A DNA stretch of 64,000 bases from Drosophila miranda (Eukaryota > Arthropoda > Insecta > Diptera > Drosophilidae): assembly GCF_003369915.1 (NCBI RefSeq), contig NW_022881614.1, forward strand, positions 9,941,001 to 10,005,000. Reading direction: 5' to 3'. Shown piece by piece: positions 8,263-22,090 of this stretch. The first letter of the stretch is position 1. Each line of letters opens with the position of its first letter. The translations under genes and the position numbers were made by a program. The notes below the pieces were generated by a model. It was not told the origin of the DNA. It searched no databases and saw only the letters and a list, made by a program, of their open reading frames with translations.

Positions 8263-11200
8263 CTTTTTTTATACCCGATACTCAAAATGAGTATTGGGGT
8301 ATATTAGATTTGTGGTAAAAGTGGATGTGTGTAACGACCAGAAGGAATCGTTTCCGACCCCATAAAGTATATATATTCTTGATCAGCATCAATAGCCGAG
8401 TCGAATGAGCCCTGTCTGTCTGTCTGTCTGTCCGTCTGTCCGTCAAAAATATTTCAAAACTTCGCCCCGCCCACTTCCGCCCCCACAAAGGACGAAAATC
8501 TGTGGAATCCACATTTTTAAAGATACGATAAAACCAAAAACGCAGAATCGTAGAGGATGACTATATGTTCTAGAGTGTAAAATCTCCATCAGATCGTATA
8601 ATTATTATAGCCAGAATCAAGAAAACAATTTCATTCTTTCTCGCTCTGTCTCTCTCTAACACACAGGTTTCATGGTCGGTTTTGCCAATTGCAAAATATG
8701 AGTTCAAGGATCTCAGAACCTATAAGAGCCAGAGCAACCAAATTTGGTATCCACACTCCTGTGATATCGGACCTTGACCGTTTCGTGTCCAAATTTCGCC
8801 ACACCTCCTTCCGCCCCCGCAAAGGACGAAAATCTGGGGCATCCACAAATCTCACAGACTATTAAGGCTAGAGTAACCAAATTTGGTATCCGCACTTCTG
8901 TTAGATCTCACTATAAAACGTGTATCTCAGAATTTCGCCCCACCCCCATTCGCCCCCACAAAGGACGAAAATCTGTTGCATCCACAATATTGCACATTCG
9001 AGAAAACTAAAAACGCAGAATCATAGATAATGACCATATCTATCAGATTGCTGAATCTGGATCAGATCGGATCATTTTTGTAGCCAAAAGCAAGAAATCA
9101 ATTTGCAGTGGCTACGCAGCGTCCGACGTCACGCTCAGACTGATTTTCTGTCTCTCTCGCACGCACTCTTTGTCGTGTCGTTTAATATTCGCGGCGTCTG
9201 CCGGAGGAGGAGAGCCGTACTGACTAAGTATCGGGTATAAATGTAGAGTTGCGGTCTCCGCAGCAACTCACAACGTTCCCCTCGTTTTTTATACCCGATA
9301 CTCAAAATGAGTATTGGGGTATATTAGATTTGTGGTAAAAGTGGATGTGTGTAACGTCCAGAAGGAATCGTTGCCGACCCCATAAAGTATATATTCTTGA
9401 TCATGAACAATAACCGAGTCGATTGAGCCCTGTCTGTCTGTCCGTCTGTCCGTCCGTCCGTCCGTCCGTCCGTCCGTCCGTCCGTCCGTCCCCTTCAGCG
9501 CCTAGTGCTCAAAGACTATAAGATCTAGAGCAACGATGTTTTGGATCCAGACTTCTGTGATATGTCACTGCTACAAAAATATTTCAAAACTTCGCCCCGC
9601 CCACTTCCGCCCCCACAAAGGACGAAAATCTGTGGAATCCACATTTTTAAAGATACGATAAAACCAAAAACGCAGAATCGTAGAGGATGACTATATGTTC
9701 TAGAGTGTAAAATCTCCATCAGATCGTATAATTATTATAGCCAGAATCAAGAAAACAATTTCATTCTTTCTCGCTCTGTCTCTCTCTAACACACAGGTTT
9801 CATGGTCGGTTTTGCCAATTGCAAAATATGAGTTCAAGGATCTCAGAACCTATAAGAGCCAGAGCAACCAAATTTGGTATCCACACTCCTGTGATATCGG
9901 ACCTTGACCGTTTCGTGTCCAAATTTCGCCACACCCCCTTCCGCCCACGCAAAGGACGAAAATCTGGGGCATCCACAAATCTCAGAGACTATTAAGGCTA
10001 GAGTAACCAAATTTTGTATCCGCACTTCTGTTAGATCTCACTATAAAACGTATATCTCAGAATTTCGCCCTACCCCCATTCGCACCCACAAAGGACGAAA
10101 ATCTGTTGCATCCACAATATTGCACATTCGAGAAAACTAAAAACGCAGAATCATAGATTATGACCATATCTATCAGATTGCTGAATCTGGATCAGATCGG
10201 GTCGTTTTTGTAGCGAAAAGCAAGAAATCAATTTGCAGTGGCTACGCAGCGTCCGACGTCACGCTCAGACTGATTTTCTGTCTCTCTCGCACGCACTCTT
10301 TGTCGTGTCGTTTAATATTCGCGGCGTCTGCCGGAGGAGGAGAGCCATACTGACTAAGTATCGGGTATAAATGTAGAGTTGCGGTCTCCGCAGCAACTCA
10401 CAACGTTCCCCCTCGTTTTTTATACCCGATACTCAAAATGAGTATTGGGGTATATTAGATTTGTGGTAAAAGTGGATGTGTGTAACGTCCAGAAGGAATC
10501 GTTGCCGACCCCATAAAGTATATATATTCTTGATCATGAACAATAACCGAGTCGATTGAGCCTTGTCTGTCTGTCCGTCTGTCCATCCGTCCGTCCGTCC
10601 CCTTCAGCGCCTAGTGCTCAAAGACTATAAGAGCTAGAGCAACGATGTTTTGGGTCCAGACTTCTGTGATATGTCACTGCTACAAAAATATTTCCAAACT
10701 TCGCCCCGCCCACTTCCGCCCCCACAAAGGACGAAAATCTGTGGAATTCACATTTTTAAAGATACGATAAAACCAAAAACGCAGAATCGTAGAGGATGAC
10801 TATATGTTCTAGAGTGTAAAATCTCCATCAGATCGTATAATTATTATAGCCAGAATCAAGAAAACAATTTCATTCTTTCTCGCTCTGTCTCTCTCTAACA
10901 CACAGGTTTCATGGTCGGTTTTGCCAATTGCAAAATATGAGTTCAAGGATCTCAGAACCTATAAGAGCCAGAGCAACCAAATTTGGTATCCACACTCCTG
11001 TGATATCGGACCTTGACCGTTTCGTGTCCAAATTTCGCCACACCCCCTTCCGCCCACGCAAAGGACGAAAATCTGGGGCATCCACAAATCTCAGAGACTA
11101 TTAAGGCTAGAGTAACCAAATTTGGTATCCGCACTTCTGTTAGATCTCACTATAAAACGTATATCTCAGAATTTCGCCCCACCCCCTTTCGCCCCCACAA

Positions 11201-14200
11201 AGGACGAAAATCTGTTGCATCCACAATATTGCACATTCGAGAAAACTAAAAACGCAGAATCATAGATAATGACCATATCTATCAGATTGCTGAATCTGGA
11301 TAAGATCGGATCATTTCTGTAGCCAAAAGCAAGAAATCAATTTGCAGTGGCTACGCAGCGTCCGACGTCACGCTCAGACTGATTTTCTGTCTCTCTCGCA
11401 CGCACTCTTTGTCGTGTCGTTTAATATTCGCGGCGTCTGCCGGAGGAGGAGAGCCATACTGACTAAGTATCGGGTATAAATGTAGAGTTGCGGTCTCCGC
11501 AGCAACTCACAACGTTCCCCTCGTTTTTTATACCCGATACTCAAAATTAGTATTGGGGTATATTAGATTTGTGGTAAAAGTGGATGTGTGTACCGTCCAG
11601 AAGGAATCGTTGCCGACCCCATAAAGTATATATATTCTTGATCAGCATCAATAGCCGAGTCGATTGAGCCCTGTCTGTCTGTCCGTCTGTCCGTCCGTCC
11701 GTCCGTCCGTCCGTCCGTCCGTCCGTCCGTCCCCTTCAGCGCCTAGTGCTCAAAGACTATAAGATCTAGAGCAACGATGTTTTGGATCCAGACTTCTGTG
11801 ATATGTCACTGCTACAAAAATATTTCAAAACTTCGCCCCGCCCACTTCCGCCCCCACAAAGGACGAAAATCTGTGGCATCCACATTTTTAAAGATACGAT
11901 AAAACCAACAACGCAGAATCGTAGAGGATGACTATGTGTTCTATTGTGTGAAATCTCAACCAGATCGTATAATTATTATAGCCAAAATCAAGAAAACAAG
12001 TTCATATCTATCAGATTGCTGAATCTGGATCAGATCGGATCATTTTTGTAGCCAAAAGCAAGAAATCAATTTGCAGTGGCTACGCAGCGTCCGACGTCAC
12101 GCTTAGACTGATTTTCTGTCTCTCTCGCACGCACTCTTTGTCGTGTCGTTTAATATTCGCGGCGTCTGCCGGAGGAGGAGAGCCATACTGACTAAGTATC
12201 GGGTATAAATGTAGAGTTGCGGTCTCCGCAGCAACTCACAACGTTCCCCCTCGTTTTTTATACCCGATACTCAAAATGAGTATTGGGATATATTAGATTT
12301 GTGGTAAAAGTGGATGTGTGTAACGTCCAGAAGGAATCGTTGCCGACCCCATAAAGTATATATTCTTGATCATGAACAATAACCGAGTCGATTGAGCCCT
12401 GTCTGTCTGTCCGTCTGTCCGTCCGTCCGTCCGTCCGTCCGTCCGTCCGTCCGTCCGTCCCCTTCAGCGCCTAGTGCTCAAAGACTATAAGAGCTAGAGC
12501 AACGATGTTTTGGATCCAGACTTCTGTGATATGTCACTGCTACAAAAATATTTCAAAACTTCGCCCCGCCCACTTCCGCCCCCACAAAGGACGAAAATCT
12601 GTGGAATCCACATTTTTAAAGATACGATAAAACCAAAAACGCAGAATCGTAGAGGATGACTATATGTTCTAGAGTGTAAAATCTCCATCAGATCGTATAA
12701 TTATTATAGCCAGAATCAAGAAAACAATTTCATTCTTTCTCGCTCTGTCTCTCTCTAACACACAGGTTTCATGGTCGGTTTTGCCAATTGCAAAATATGA
12801 GTTCAAGGATCTCAGAACCTATAAGAGCCAGAGCAACCAAATTTGGTATCCACACTCCTGTGATATCGGACCTTGACCGTTTCGTGTCCAAATTTCGCCA
12901 CACCCCCTTCCGCCCACGCAAAGGACGAAAATCTGGGGCATCCACAAATCTCAGAGACTATTAAGGCTAGAGTAACCAAATTTGGTATCCGCACTTCTGT
13001 TAGATCTCACTATAAAACGTATATCTCAGAATTTCGCCCTACCCCCATTCGCACCCACAAAGGACGAAAATCTGTTGCATCCACAATATTGCACATTCGA
13101 GAAAACTAAAAACGCAGAATCATAGATAATGACCATATCTATCAGATTGCTGAATCTGGATCAGATCGGATCGTTTTTGTAGCGAAAAGCAAGAAATCAA
13201 TTTGCAGTGGCTACGCAGCGTCCGACGTCACGCTCAGACTGATTTTCTGTCTCTCTCGCACGCACTCTTTGTCGTGTCGTTTAATATTCGCGGCGTCTGC
13301 CGGAGGAGGAGAGCCATACTGACTAAGTATCGGGTATAAATGTAGAGTTGCGGTCTCCGCAGCAACTCACAACGTTCCCCCTCGTTTTTTATACCCGATA
13401 CTCAAAATGAGTATTGGGGTATATTAGATTTGTGGTAAAAGTGGATGTGTGTAACGTCCAGAAGGAATCGTTGCCGACCCCATAAAGTATATATATTCTT
13501 GATCAGCATCAATAGCCGAGTCGATTGAGCCCTGTCTGTCTGTCCGTCTGTCCGTCCGTCCGTCTGTCCGTCCCCTTCAGCGCCTAGTGCTCAAAGACTA
13601 TAAGATCTAGAGCAACGATGTTTTGGATCCAGACTTCTGTGATATGTCACTGCTACAAAAATATTTCAAAACTTCGCCCCGCCCACTTCCGCCCCCACAA
13701 AGGACGAAAATCTGTGGCATCCACATTTTTAAAGATACGATAAAACCAAAAACGCAGAATCGTAGAGGATGACTATGTGTTCTATAGTGTGAAATCTCAA
13801 CCAGATCGTATAATTATTATAGCCAAAATCAAGAAAACAATTTCATATCTATCAGATTGCTGAATCTGGATCAGATCGGATCATTTTTGTAGCGAAAAGC
13901 AAGAAATCAATTTGCAGTGGCTACGCAGCGTCCGACGTCACGCTCAGACTGATTTTCTGTCTCTCTCGCACGCACTCTTTGTCGTGTCGTTTAATATTCG
14001 CGGCGTCTGCCGGAGGAGGAGAGCCATACTGACTAAGTATCGGGTATAAATGTAGAGTTGCGGTCTCCGCAGCAACTCACAACGTTCCCCCTCGTTTTTT
14101 ATACCCGATACTCAAAATGAGTATTGGGGTATATTAGATTTGTGGTAAAAGTGGATGTGTGTAACGTCCAGAAGGAATCGTTGCCGACCCCATAAAGTAT

Positions 14201-17200
14201 ATATATTCTTGATCAGCATCAATAGCCGAGTCGATTGAGCCCTGTCTGTCTGTCCGTCTGTCCATCCGTCCGTCCGTCCGTCCGTCCGTCTGTCCATCCG
14301 TCCGTCCGTCCGTCCGTCCGTCCCCTTCAGCGCCTAGTGCTCAAAGACTATAAGATCTAGAGCAACAATGTTTTGGATCCAGACTTCTGTGATATGTCAC
14401 TGCTACAAAAATATTTCCAAACTTCGCCCCGCCCACTTCCGCCCCCACAAAGGACGAAAATCTGTGGCATCCACATTTTTAAAGATACGATAAAATCAAA
14501 AACGCAGAATCGTAGAGGATGACTATATGTTCTAGAGTGTAAAATCTCAACCAGATCGTATAATTATTATAGCCAGAATCAAGAAAACAATTTCATTCTT
14601 TCTCGCTCTGTCTCTCTCTAACACACATGTTTCATTAATGGTCGGCTTTGCCAATTGCAAAATATGAGTTCAAGGATCTCAGAACCTATAAGAGCCAGAG
14701 CAACCAAATTTGGTATCCACACTCCTGTGATATCGGACCTTGACCGTTTCGTGTCCAAATTTCGCCACACCCCCTTCCGCCCACGCAAAGGACGAAAATC
14801 TGGGGCATCCACAAATCTCAGAGACTATTAAGGCTAGAGTAACCAAATTTGGTATCCGCACTTCTGTTAGATCTCACTATAAAACGTATATCTCAGAATT
14901 TCGCCCCACCCCCTTTCGCCCCCACAAAGGACGAAAATCTGTTGCATCCACAATATTGCACATTCGAGAAAACTAAAAACGCAGAATCATAGATAATGAC
15001 CATATCTATCAGATTGCTGAATCTGGATAAGATCGGATCATTTCTGTAGCCAAAAGCAAGAAATCAATTTGCAGTGGCTACGCAGCGTCCGACGTCACGC
15101 TCAGACTGATTTTCTGTCTCTCTCGCACGCACTCTTTGTCGTGTCGTTTAATATTCGCGGCGTCTGCCGGAGGAGGAGAGCCATACTGACTAAGTATAGG
15201 GTATAAATGTATAGTTGCGGTCTCCGCAGCAACTCACAACGTTCCCCCTCGTTTTTTATACCCGATACTCAAAATTAGTATTGGGGTATATTAGATTTGT
15301 GGTAAAAGTGGATGTGTGTAACGTCCAGAAGGAATCGTTGCCGACCCCATAAAGTATATATATTCTTGATCTTGAACAATAACCGAGTCGATTGAGCCTT
15401 GTCTGTCTGTCCGTCTGTCCGTCCGTCCGTCCGTCCCTTCAGCGCCTAGTGCTCAAAGACTATAAGAGCTAGAGCAACGATGTTTTGGGTCCAGACTTCT
15501 GTGATATGTCACTGCTACAAAAATATTTCCAAACTTCGCCCCGCCCACTTCCGCCCCCACAAAGGACGAAAATCTGTGGAATCCACATTTTTAAAGATAC
15601 GATAAAACCAAAAACGCAGAATCGTAGAGGATGACTATATGTTCTAGAGTGTAAAATCTCCATCAGATCGTATAATTATTATAGCCAGAATCAAGAAAAC
15701 AATTTCATTCTTTCTCGCTCTGTCTCTCTCTAACACACAGGTTTCATGGTCGGTTTTGCCAATTGCAAAATATGAGTTCAAGGATCTCATAACCTATAAG
15801 AGCCAGAGCAACCAAATTTGGTATCCACACTCCTGTGATATCGGACCTTGACCGTTTCGTGTCCAAATTTCGCCACACCCCCTTCCGCCCACGCAAAGGA
15901 CGAAAATCTGGGGCATCCACAAATCTCAGAGACTATTAAGGCTAGAGTAACCAAATTTGGTATCCGCACTTCTGTTAGATCTCACTATAAAACGTATATC
16001 TCAGAATTTCGCCCCACCCCCTTTCGCCCCCACAAAGGACGAAAATCTGTTGCATCCACAATATTGCACATTCGAGAAAACTAAAAACGCAGAATCATAG
16101 ATAATGACCATATCTATCAGATTGCTGAATCTGGATAAGATCGGATCATTTCTGTAGCCAAAAGCAAGAAATCAATTTGCAGTGGCTACGCAGCGTCCGA
16201 CGTCACGCTCAGACTGATTTTCTGTCTCTCTCGCACGCACTCTTTGTCGTGTCGTTTAATATTCGCGGCGTCTGCCGGAGGAGGAGAGCCATACTGACTA
16301 AGTATCGGGTATAAATGTAGAGTTGCGGTCTCCGCAGCAACTCACAACGTTCCCCCTCGTTTTTTATACCCGATACTCAAAATGAGTATTGGGGTATATT
16401 AGATTTGTGGTAAAAGTGGATGTGTGTAACGTCCAGAAGGAATCGTTGCCGACCCCATAAAGTATATATATTCTTGATCAGCATCAATAGCCGAGTCGAT
16501 TGAGCCCTGTCTGTCTGTCCGTCTGTCCGTCCGTCCGTCCGTCCGTCCGTCCGTCCGTCCCCTTCAGCGCCTAGTGCTCAAAGACTATAAGATCTAGAGC
16601 AACGATGTTTTGGATCCAGACTTCTGTGATATGTCACTGCTACAAAAATATTTCAAAACTTCGCCCCGCCCACTTCCGCCCCCACAAAGGACGAAAATCT
16701 GTGGCATCCACATTTTTAAAGATACGATAAAACCAAAAACGCAGAATCGTAGAGGATGACTATGTGTTCTATAGTGTGAAATCTCAACCAGATCGTATAA
16801 TTATTATAGCCAAAATCAAGAAAACAATTTCATATCTATCAGATTGCTGAATCTGGATCAGATCGGATCATTTTTGTAGCCAAAAGCAAGAAATCAATTT
16901 GCAGTGGCTACGCAGCGTCCGACGTCACGCTTAGACTGATTTTCTGTCTTTTCGCACGCACTCTTTGTCGTGTCGTTTAATATTCGCGGCGTCTGCCGGA
17001 GGAGGAGAGCCATACTGACTAAGTATCGGGTATAAATGTAGAGTTGCGGTCTCCGCAGCAACTCACAACGTTCCCCCTCGTTTTTTATACCCGATACTCA
17101 AAATGAGTATTGGGGTATATTAGATTTGTGGTAAAAGTGGATGTGTGTAACGTCCAGAAGGAATCGTTGCCGACCCCATAAAGTATATATATTCTTGATC

Positions 17201-20200
17201 TTGAACAATAACCGAGTCGATTGAGCCTTGTCTGTCTGTCCGTCTGTCCGTCCGTCCGTCCGTCCCCTTCAGCGCCTAGTGCTCAAAGACTATAAGAGCT
17301 AGAGCAACGATGTTTTGGATCCAGACTTCTGTGATATGTCACTGCTACAAAAATATTTCAAAACTTCGCCCCGCCCACTTCCGCCCCACAAAGGACGAAA
17401 ATCTGTGGAATCCACATTTTTAAAGATACGATAAAACCAAAAACGCAGAATCGTAGAGGATGACTATATGTTCTAGAGTGTAAAATCTCCATCAGATCGT
17501 ATAATTATTATAGCCAGAATCAAGAAAACAATTTCATTCTTTCTCGCTCTGTCTCTCTCTAACACACAGGTTTCATGGTCGGTTTTGCCAATTGCAAAAT
17601 ATGAGTTCAAGGATCTCAGAACCTATAAGAGCCAGAGCAACCAAATTTGGTATCCACACTCCTGTGATATCGGACCTTGACAGTTTCGTGTCCAAATTTC
17701 GCCACACCTCCTTCCGCCCCCGCAAAGGACGAAAATCTGGGGCATCCACAAATCTCAGAGACTATTAATGCTAGAGTAACCAAATTTGGTATCCGCACTT
17801 CTGTTAGATCTCACTATAAAACGTATATCTCAGAATTTCGCCCTACCCCCATTCGCACCCACAAAGGACGAAAATCTGTTGCATCCACAATATTGCACAT
17901 TCGAGAAAACTAAAAACGCAGAATCATAGATAATGACCATATCTATCAGATTGCTGAATCTGGATCAGATCGGATCGTTTTTGTAGCGAAAAGCAAGAAA
18001 TCAATTTGCAGTGGCTACGCAGCGTCCGACGTCACGCTCAGACTGATTTTCTGTCTCTCTCGCACGCACTCTTTGTCGTGTCGTTTAATATTCGCGGCGT
18101 CTGCCGGAGGAGGAGAGCCATACTAACTAAGTATCGGGTATAAATGTAGAGTTGCGGTCTCCGCAGCAACTCACAACGTTCCCCCTCGTTTTTTATACCC
18201 GATACTCAAAATGAGTATTGGGGTATATTAGATTTGTGGTAAAAGTGGATGTGTGTAACGTCCAGAAGGAATCGTTGCCGACCCCATAAAGTATATATAT
18301 TCTTGATCATGAACAATAACCGAGTCGATTGAGCCTTGTCTGTCTGTCCGTCTGTCCGTCCGTCCGTCCGTCCCCTTCAGCGCCTAGTGCTCAAAGACTA
18401 TAAGAGCTAGAGCAACGATGTTTTGGGTCCAGACTTCTGTGATATGTCACTGCTACAAAAATATTTCCAAACTTCGCCCCGCCCACTTCCGCCTTCACAA
18501 AGGACGAAAATCTGTGGAATCCACATTTTTAAAGATACGATAAAACCAAAAACGCAGAATCGTAGAGGATGACTATATGTTCTAGAGTGTAAAATCTCCA
18601 TCAGATCGTATAATTATTATAGCCAGAATCAAGAAAACAATTTCATTCTTTCTCGCTCTGTCTCTCTCTAACACACAGGTTTCATGGTCGGTTTTGCCAA
18701 TTGCAAAATATGAGTTCAAGGATCTCAGAACCTATAAGAGCCAGAGCAACCAAATTTGGTATCCACACTCCTGTGATATCGGACCTTGACCGTTTCGTGT
18801 CCAAATTTCGCCACACCCCCTTCCGCCCACGCAAAGGACGAAAATCTGGGGCATCCACAAATCTCAGAGACTATTAAGGCTAGAGTAACCAAATTTGGTA
18901 TCCGCACTTCTGTTAGATCTCACTATAAAACGTATATCTCAGAATTTCGCCCCACCCCCTTTCGCCCCCACAAAGGACGAAAATCTGTTGCATCCACAAT
19001 ATTGCACATTCGAGAAAACTAAAAACGCAGAATCATAGATAATGACCATATCTATCAGATTGCTGAATCTGGATCAGATCGGATCGTTTTTGTAGCGAAA
19101 AGCAAGAAATCAATTTGCAGTGGCTACGCAGCGTCCGACGTCACGCTCAGACTGATTTTCTGTCTCTCTCGCACGCACTCTTTGTCGTGTCGTTTAATAT
19201 TCGCGGCGTCTGCCGGAGGAGGAGAGCCATACTGACTAAGTATCGGGTATAAATGTAGAGTTGCGGTCTCCGCAGCAACTCACAACGTTCCCCCTCGTTT
19301 TTTATACCCGATACTCAAAATTAGTATTGGGGTATATTAGATTTGTGGTAAAAGTGGATGTGTGTAACGTCCAGAAGGAATCGTTGCCGACCCCATAAAG
19401 TATATATATTCTTGATCAGCATCAATAGCCGAGTCGATTGAGCCCTGTCTGTCTGTCCGTCTGTCCGTCCGTCCGTCCGTCCGTCCGTCCGTCCGTCCGT
19501 CCGTCCGTCCGTCCGTCCCCTTCAGCGCCTAGTGCTCAAAGACTATAAGATCTAGAGCAACGATGTTTTGGATCCAGACTTCTGTGATATGTCACTGCTA
19601 CAAAAATATTTCAAAACTTCGCCCCGCCCACTTCCGCCCCCACAAAGGACGAAAATCTGTGGCATCCACATTTTTAAAGATACGATAAAACCAACAACGC
19701 AGAATCGTAGAGGATGACTATGTGTTCTATAGTGTGAAATCTCAACCAGATCGTATAATTATTATAGCCAAAATCAAGAAAACAATTTCATATCTATCAG
19801 ATTGCTGAATCTGGATCAGATCGGATCATTTTTGTAGCCAAAAGCAAGAAATCAATTTGCAGTGGCTACGCAGCGTCCGACGTCACGCTTAGACTGATTT
19901 TCTGTCTCTCTCGCACGCACTCTTTGTCGTGTCGTTTAATATTCGCGGCGTCTGCCGGAGGAGGAGAGCCATACTGACTAAGTATCGGGTATAAATGTAG
20001 AGTTGCGGTCTCCGCAGCAACTCACAACGTTCCCCCTCGTTTTTTATACCCGATACTCAAAATGAGTATTGGGATATATTAGATTTGTGGTAAAAGTGGA
20101 TGTGTGTAACGTCCAGAAGGAATCGTTGCCGACCCCATAAAGTATATATATTCTTGATCTTGAACAATAACCGAGTCGATTGAGCCTTGTCTGTCTGTCC

Positions 20201-22090
20201 GTCTGTCCGTCCGTCCGTCCGTCCGTCCGTCCCCTTCAGCGCATAGTGCTCAAAGACTATAAGAGCTAGAGCAACGATGTTTTGGATCCAGACTTCTGTG
20301 ATATGTCACTGCTACAAAAATATTTCAAAACTTCGCCCCGCCCACTTCCGCCCCCACAAAGGACGAAAATCTGTGGAATCCACATTTTTAAAGATACGAT
20401 AAAACCAAAAACGCAGAATCGTAGAGGATGACTATATGTTCTAGAGTGTAAAATCTCCATCAGATCGTATAATTATTATAGCCAGAATCAAGAAAACAAT
20501 TTCATTCTTTCTCGCTCTGTCTCTCTCTAACACACAGGTTTCATGGTCGGTTTTGCCAATTGCAAAATATGAGTTCAAGGATCTCAGAACCTATAAGAGC
20601 CAGAGCAACCAAATTTGGTATCCACACTCCTGTGATATCGGACCTTGACCGTTTCGTGTCCAAATTTCGCCACACCCCCTTCCGCACCCACAAAGGACGA
20701 AAATCTGTGGCATCCACATTTTTAAAGATACGATAAAACCAAAAACTCAGAATCGTAGAGGATGACTATATGTTCTAGAGTGTAAAATCTCAACCAGATC
20801 GTATAATTATTATAGCCAAAATCAAGAAAACAATTTCATATCTATCAGATTGCTGAATCTGGATCAGATCGGATCATTTTTGTAGCCAAAAGCAAGAAAT
20901 CAATTTGCAGTGGCTACGCAGCGTCCGACGTCACGCTCAGACTGATTTTCTGTCTCTCTCGCACGCACTCTTTGTCGTGTCGTTTAATATTCGCGGCGTC
21001 TGCCGGAGGAGGAGAGCCATACTGACTAAGTATCGGGTATAAATGTAGAGTTGCGGTCTCCGCAGCAACTCACAACGTTCCCCCTCGTTTTTTATACCCG
21101 ATACTCAAAATGAGTATTGGGGTATATTAGATTTGTGGTAAAAGTGGATGTGTGTAACGTCCAGAAGGAATCGTTGCCGACCCCATAAAGTATATATATT
21201 CTTGATCAGCATCAATAGCCGAGTCGATTGAGCCCTGTCTGTCTGTCCGTCTGTCCATCCGTCCGTCCGTCCGTCCGTCCGTCTGTCCATCCGTCCGTCC
21301 GTCCGTCCGTCCGTCCCCTTCAGCGCCTAGTGCTCAAAGACTATAAGATCTAGAGCAACAATGTTTTGGATCCAGACTTCTGTGATATGTCACTGCTACA
21401 AAAATATTTCCAAACTTCGCCCCGCCCACTTCCGCCCCCACAAAGGACGAAAATCTGTGGCATCCACATTTTTAAAGATACGATAAAATCAAAAACGCAG
21501 AATCGTAGAGGATGACTATATGTTCTAGAGTGTAAAATCTCAACCAGATCGTATAATTATTATAGCCAGAATCAAGAAAACAATTTCATTCTTTCTCGCT
21601 CTGTCTCTCTCTAACACACAGGTTTCATTAATGGTCGGCTTTGCCAATTGCAAAATATGAGTTCAAGGATCTTTGAACCTATAAGAGCCAGAGCAACCAA
21701 ATTTGGTATCCACACTCCTGTGATATCGGACCTTGACCGTTTCGTGTCCAAATTTCGCCACACCCCCTTCCGCCCCCGCAAAGGACGAAAATCTGGGGCA
21801 TCCACAAATCTCAAAAACTATTAAGGCTAGAGTAACCAAATTTGGTATCCGCACTTCTGTTAGATCTCACTATAAAACATATATCTCAGAATTTCGCCCC
21901 ACCCTTTTCCGCCCCCACAAAGGACGAAAATCTGTTGCATCCATAATATTGCACATTCGAGAAAACTAAAAACGCAGAATCATAGATAACGACCATATCT
22001 ATCAGATAGCTGAATCTGGATCAGATCAGATCATTTTTATAGCCAAAAGGAACAAATCAATTTGCACTGGCTACGCAGCCCCCGACGTCA
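8263..22090 (+). repeat. Tandem array of 14 DINE-1-like units with higher-order structure
   Basis: Head-to-tail units begin at ATACCCGATACTC at 8271, 9291, 10422, 11530, 12260, 13391, 14101, 15258, 16366, 17087, 18195, 19304, 20046 and 21094. Spacing is about 1.02-1.16 kb for long units and 0.71-0.74 kb for short ones (11530, 13391, 16366, 19304). Short units lack about 390 bp after AAAACAATTTC. The order long-long-short recurs with a period near 2.96 kb (9291, 14101, 17087). Units 14101 and 21094 share private variants. Unit 8271 lacks about 110 bp. Unit 20046 is a recombinant that repeats one internal segment. The last unit breaks off at GACGTCA near 22090. Confidence 0.92.
9289..10417 (+). 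mobile_element. Representative long DINE-1/INE-1-like unit (ISY/ISX-like)
   Basis: Starts TTTATACCCGATACTC, followed by its near-palindrome (AAAATGAGTATTGGGGTAT). Then come the typical DINE-1 sequence GTATATATTCTTGATCA, CCGAGTCGATTGAGCC, a variable (CCGT)n run and repeated CGCCC-ACAAAGGACGAAAATCTG blocks. A subterminal inverted repeat AGTATCGGGTATAA (10357-10370) exactly mirrors TTATACCCGATACT at the 5' end. A hairpin GAGTTGC/GCAACTC sits about 16 bp before the end ...CCCCCTCG. Subterminal inverted repeats plus a 3' hairpin fit a non-autonomous helentron. No protein is encoded. Confidence 0.85.

Noticed and set aside
9439-9489. Regular short repeats suggestive of CRISPR or of another tandem array
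   Set aside because: They are a simple CCGT tetranucleotide run without spacers, inside a eukaryotic transposon.
9904-10140. A 78-codon plus-strand frame recurring in most DINE units (MTVSCPNFATPPSAHAKDEN)
   Set aside because: It recurs because the repeat is conserved. Variants between units are as frequent at non-synonymous as at other positions, it lacks protein-like features, and short units lack it altogether.
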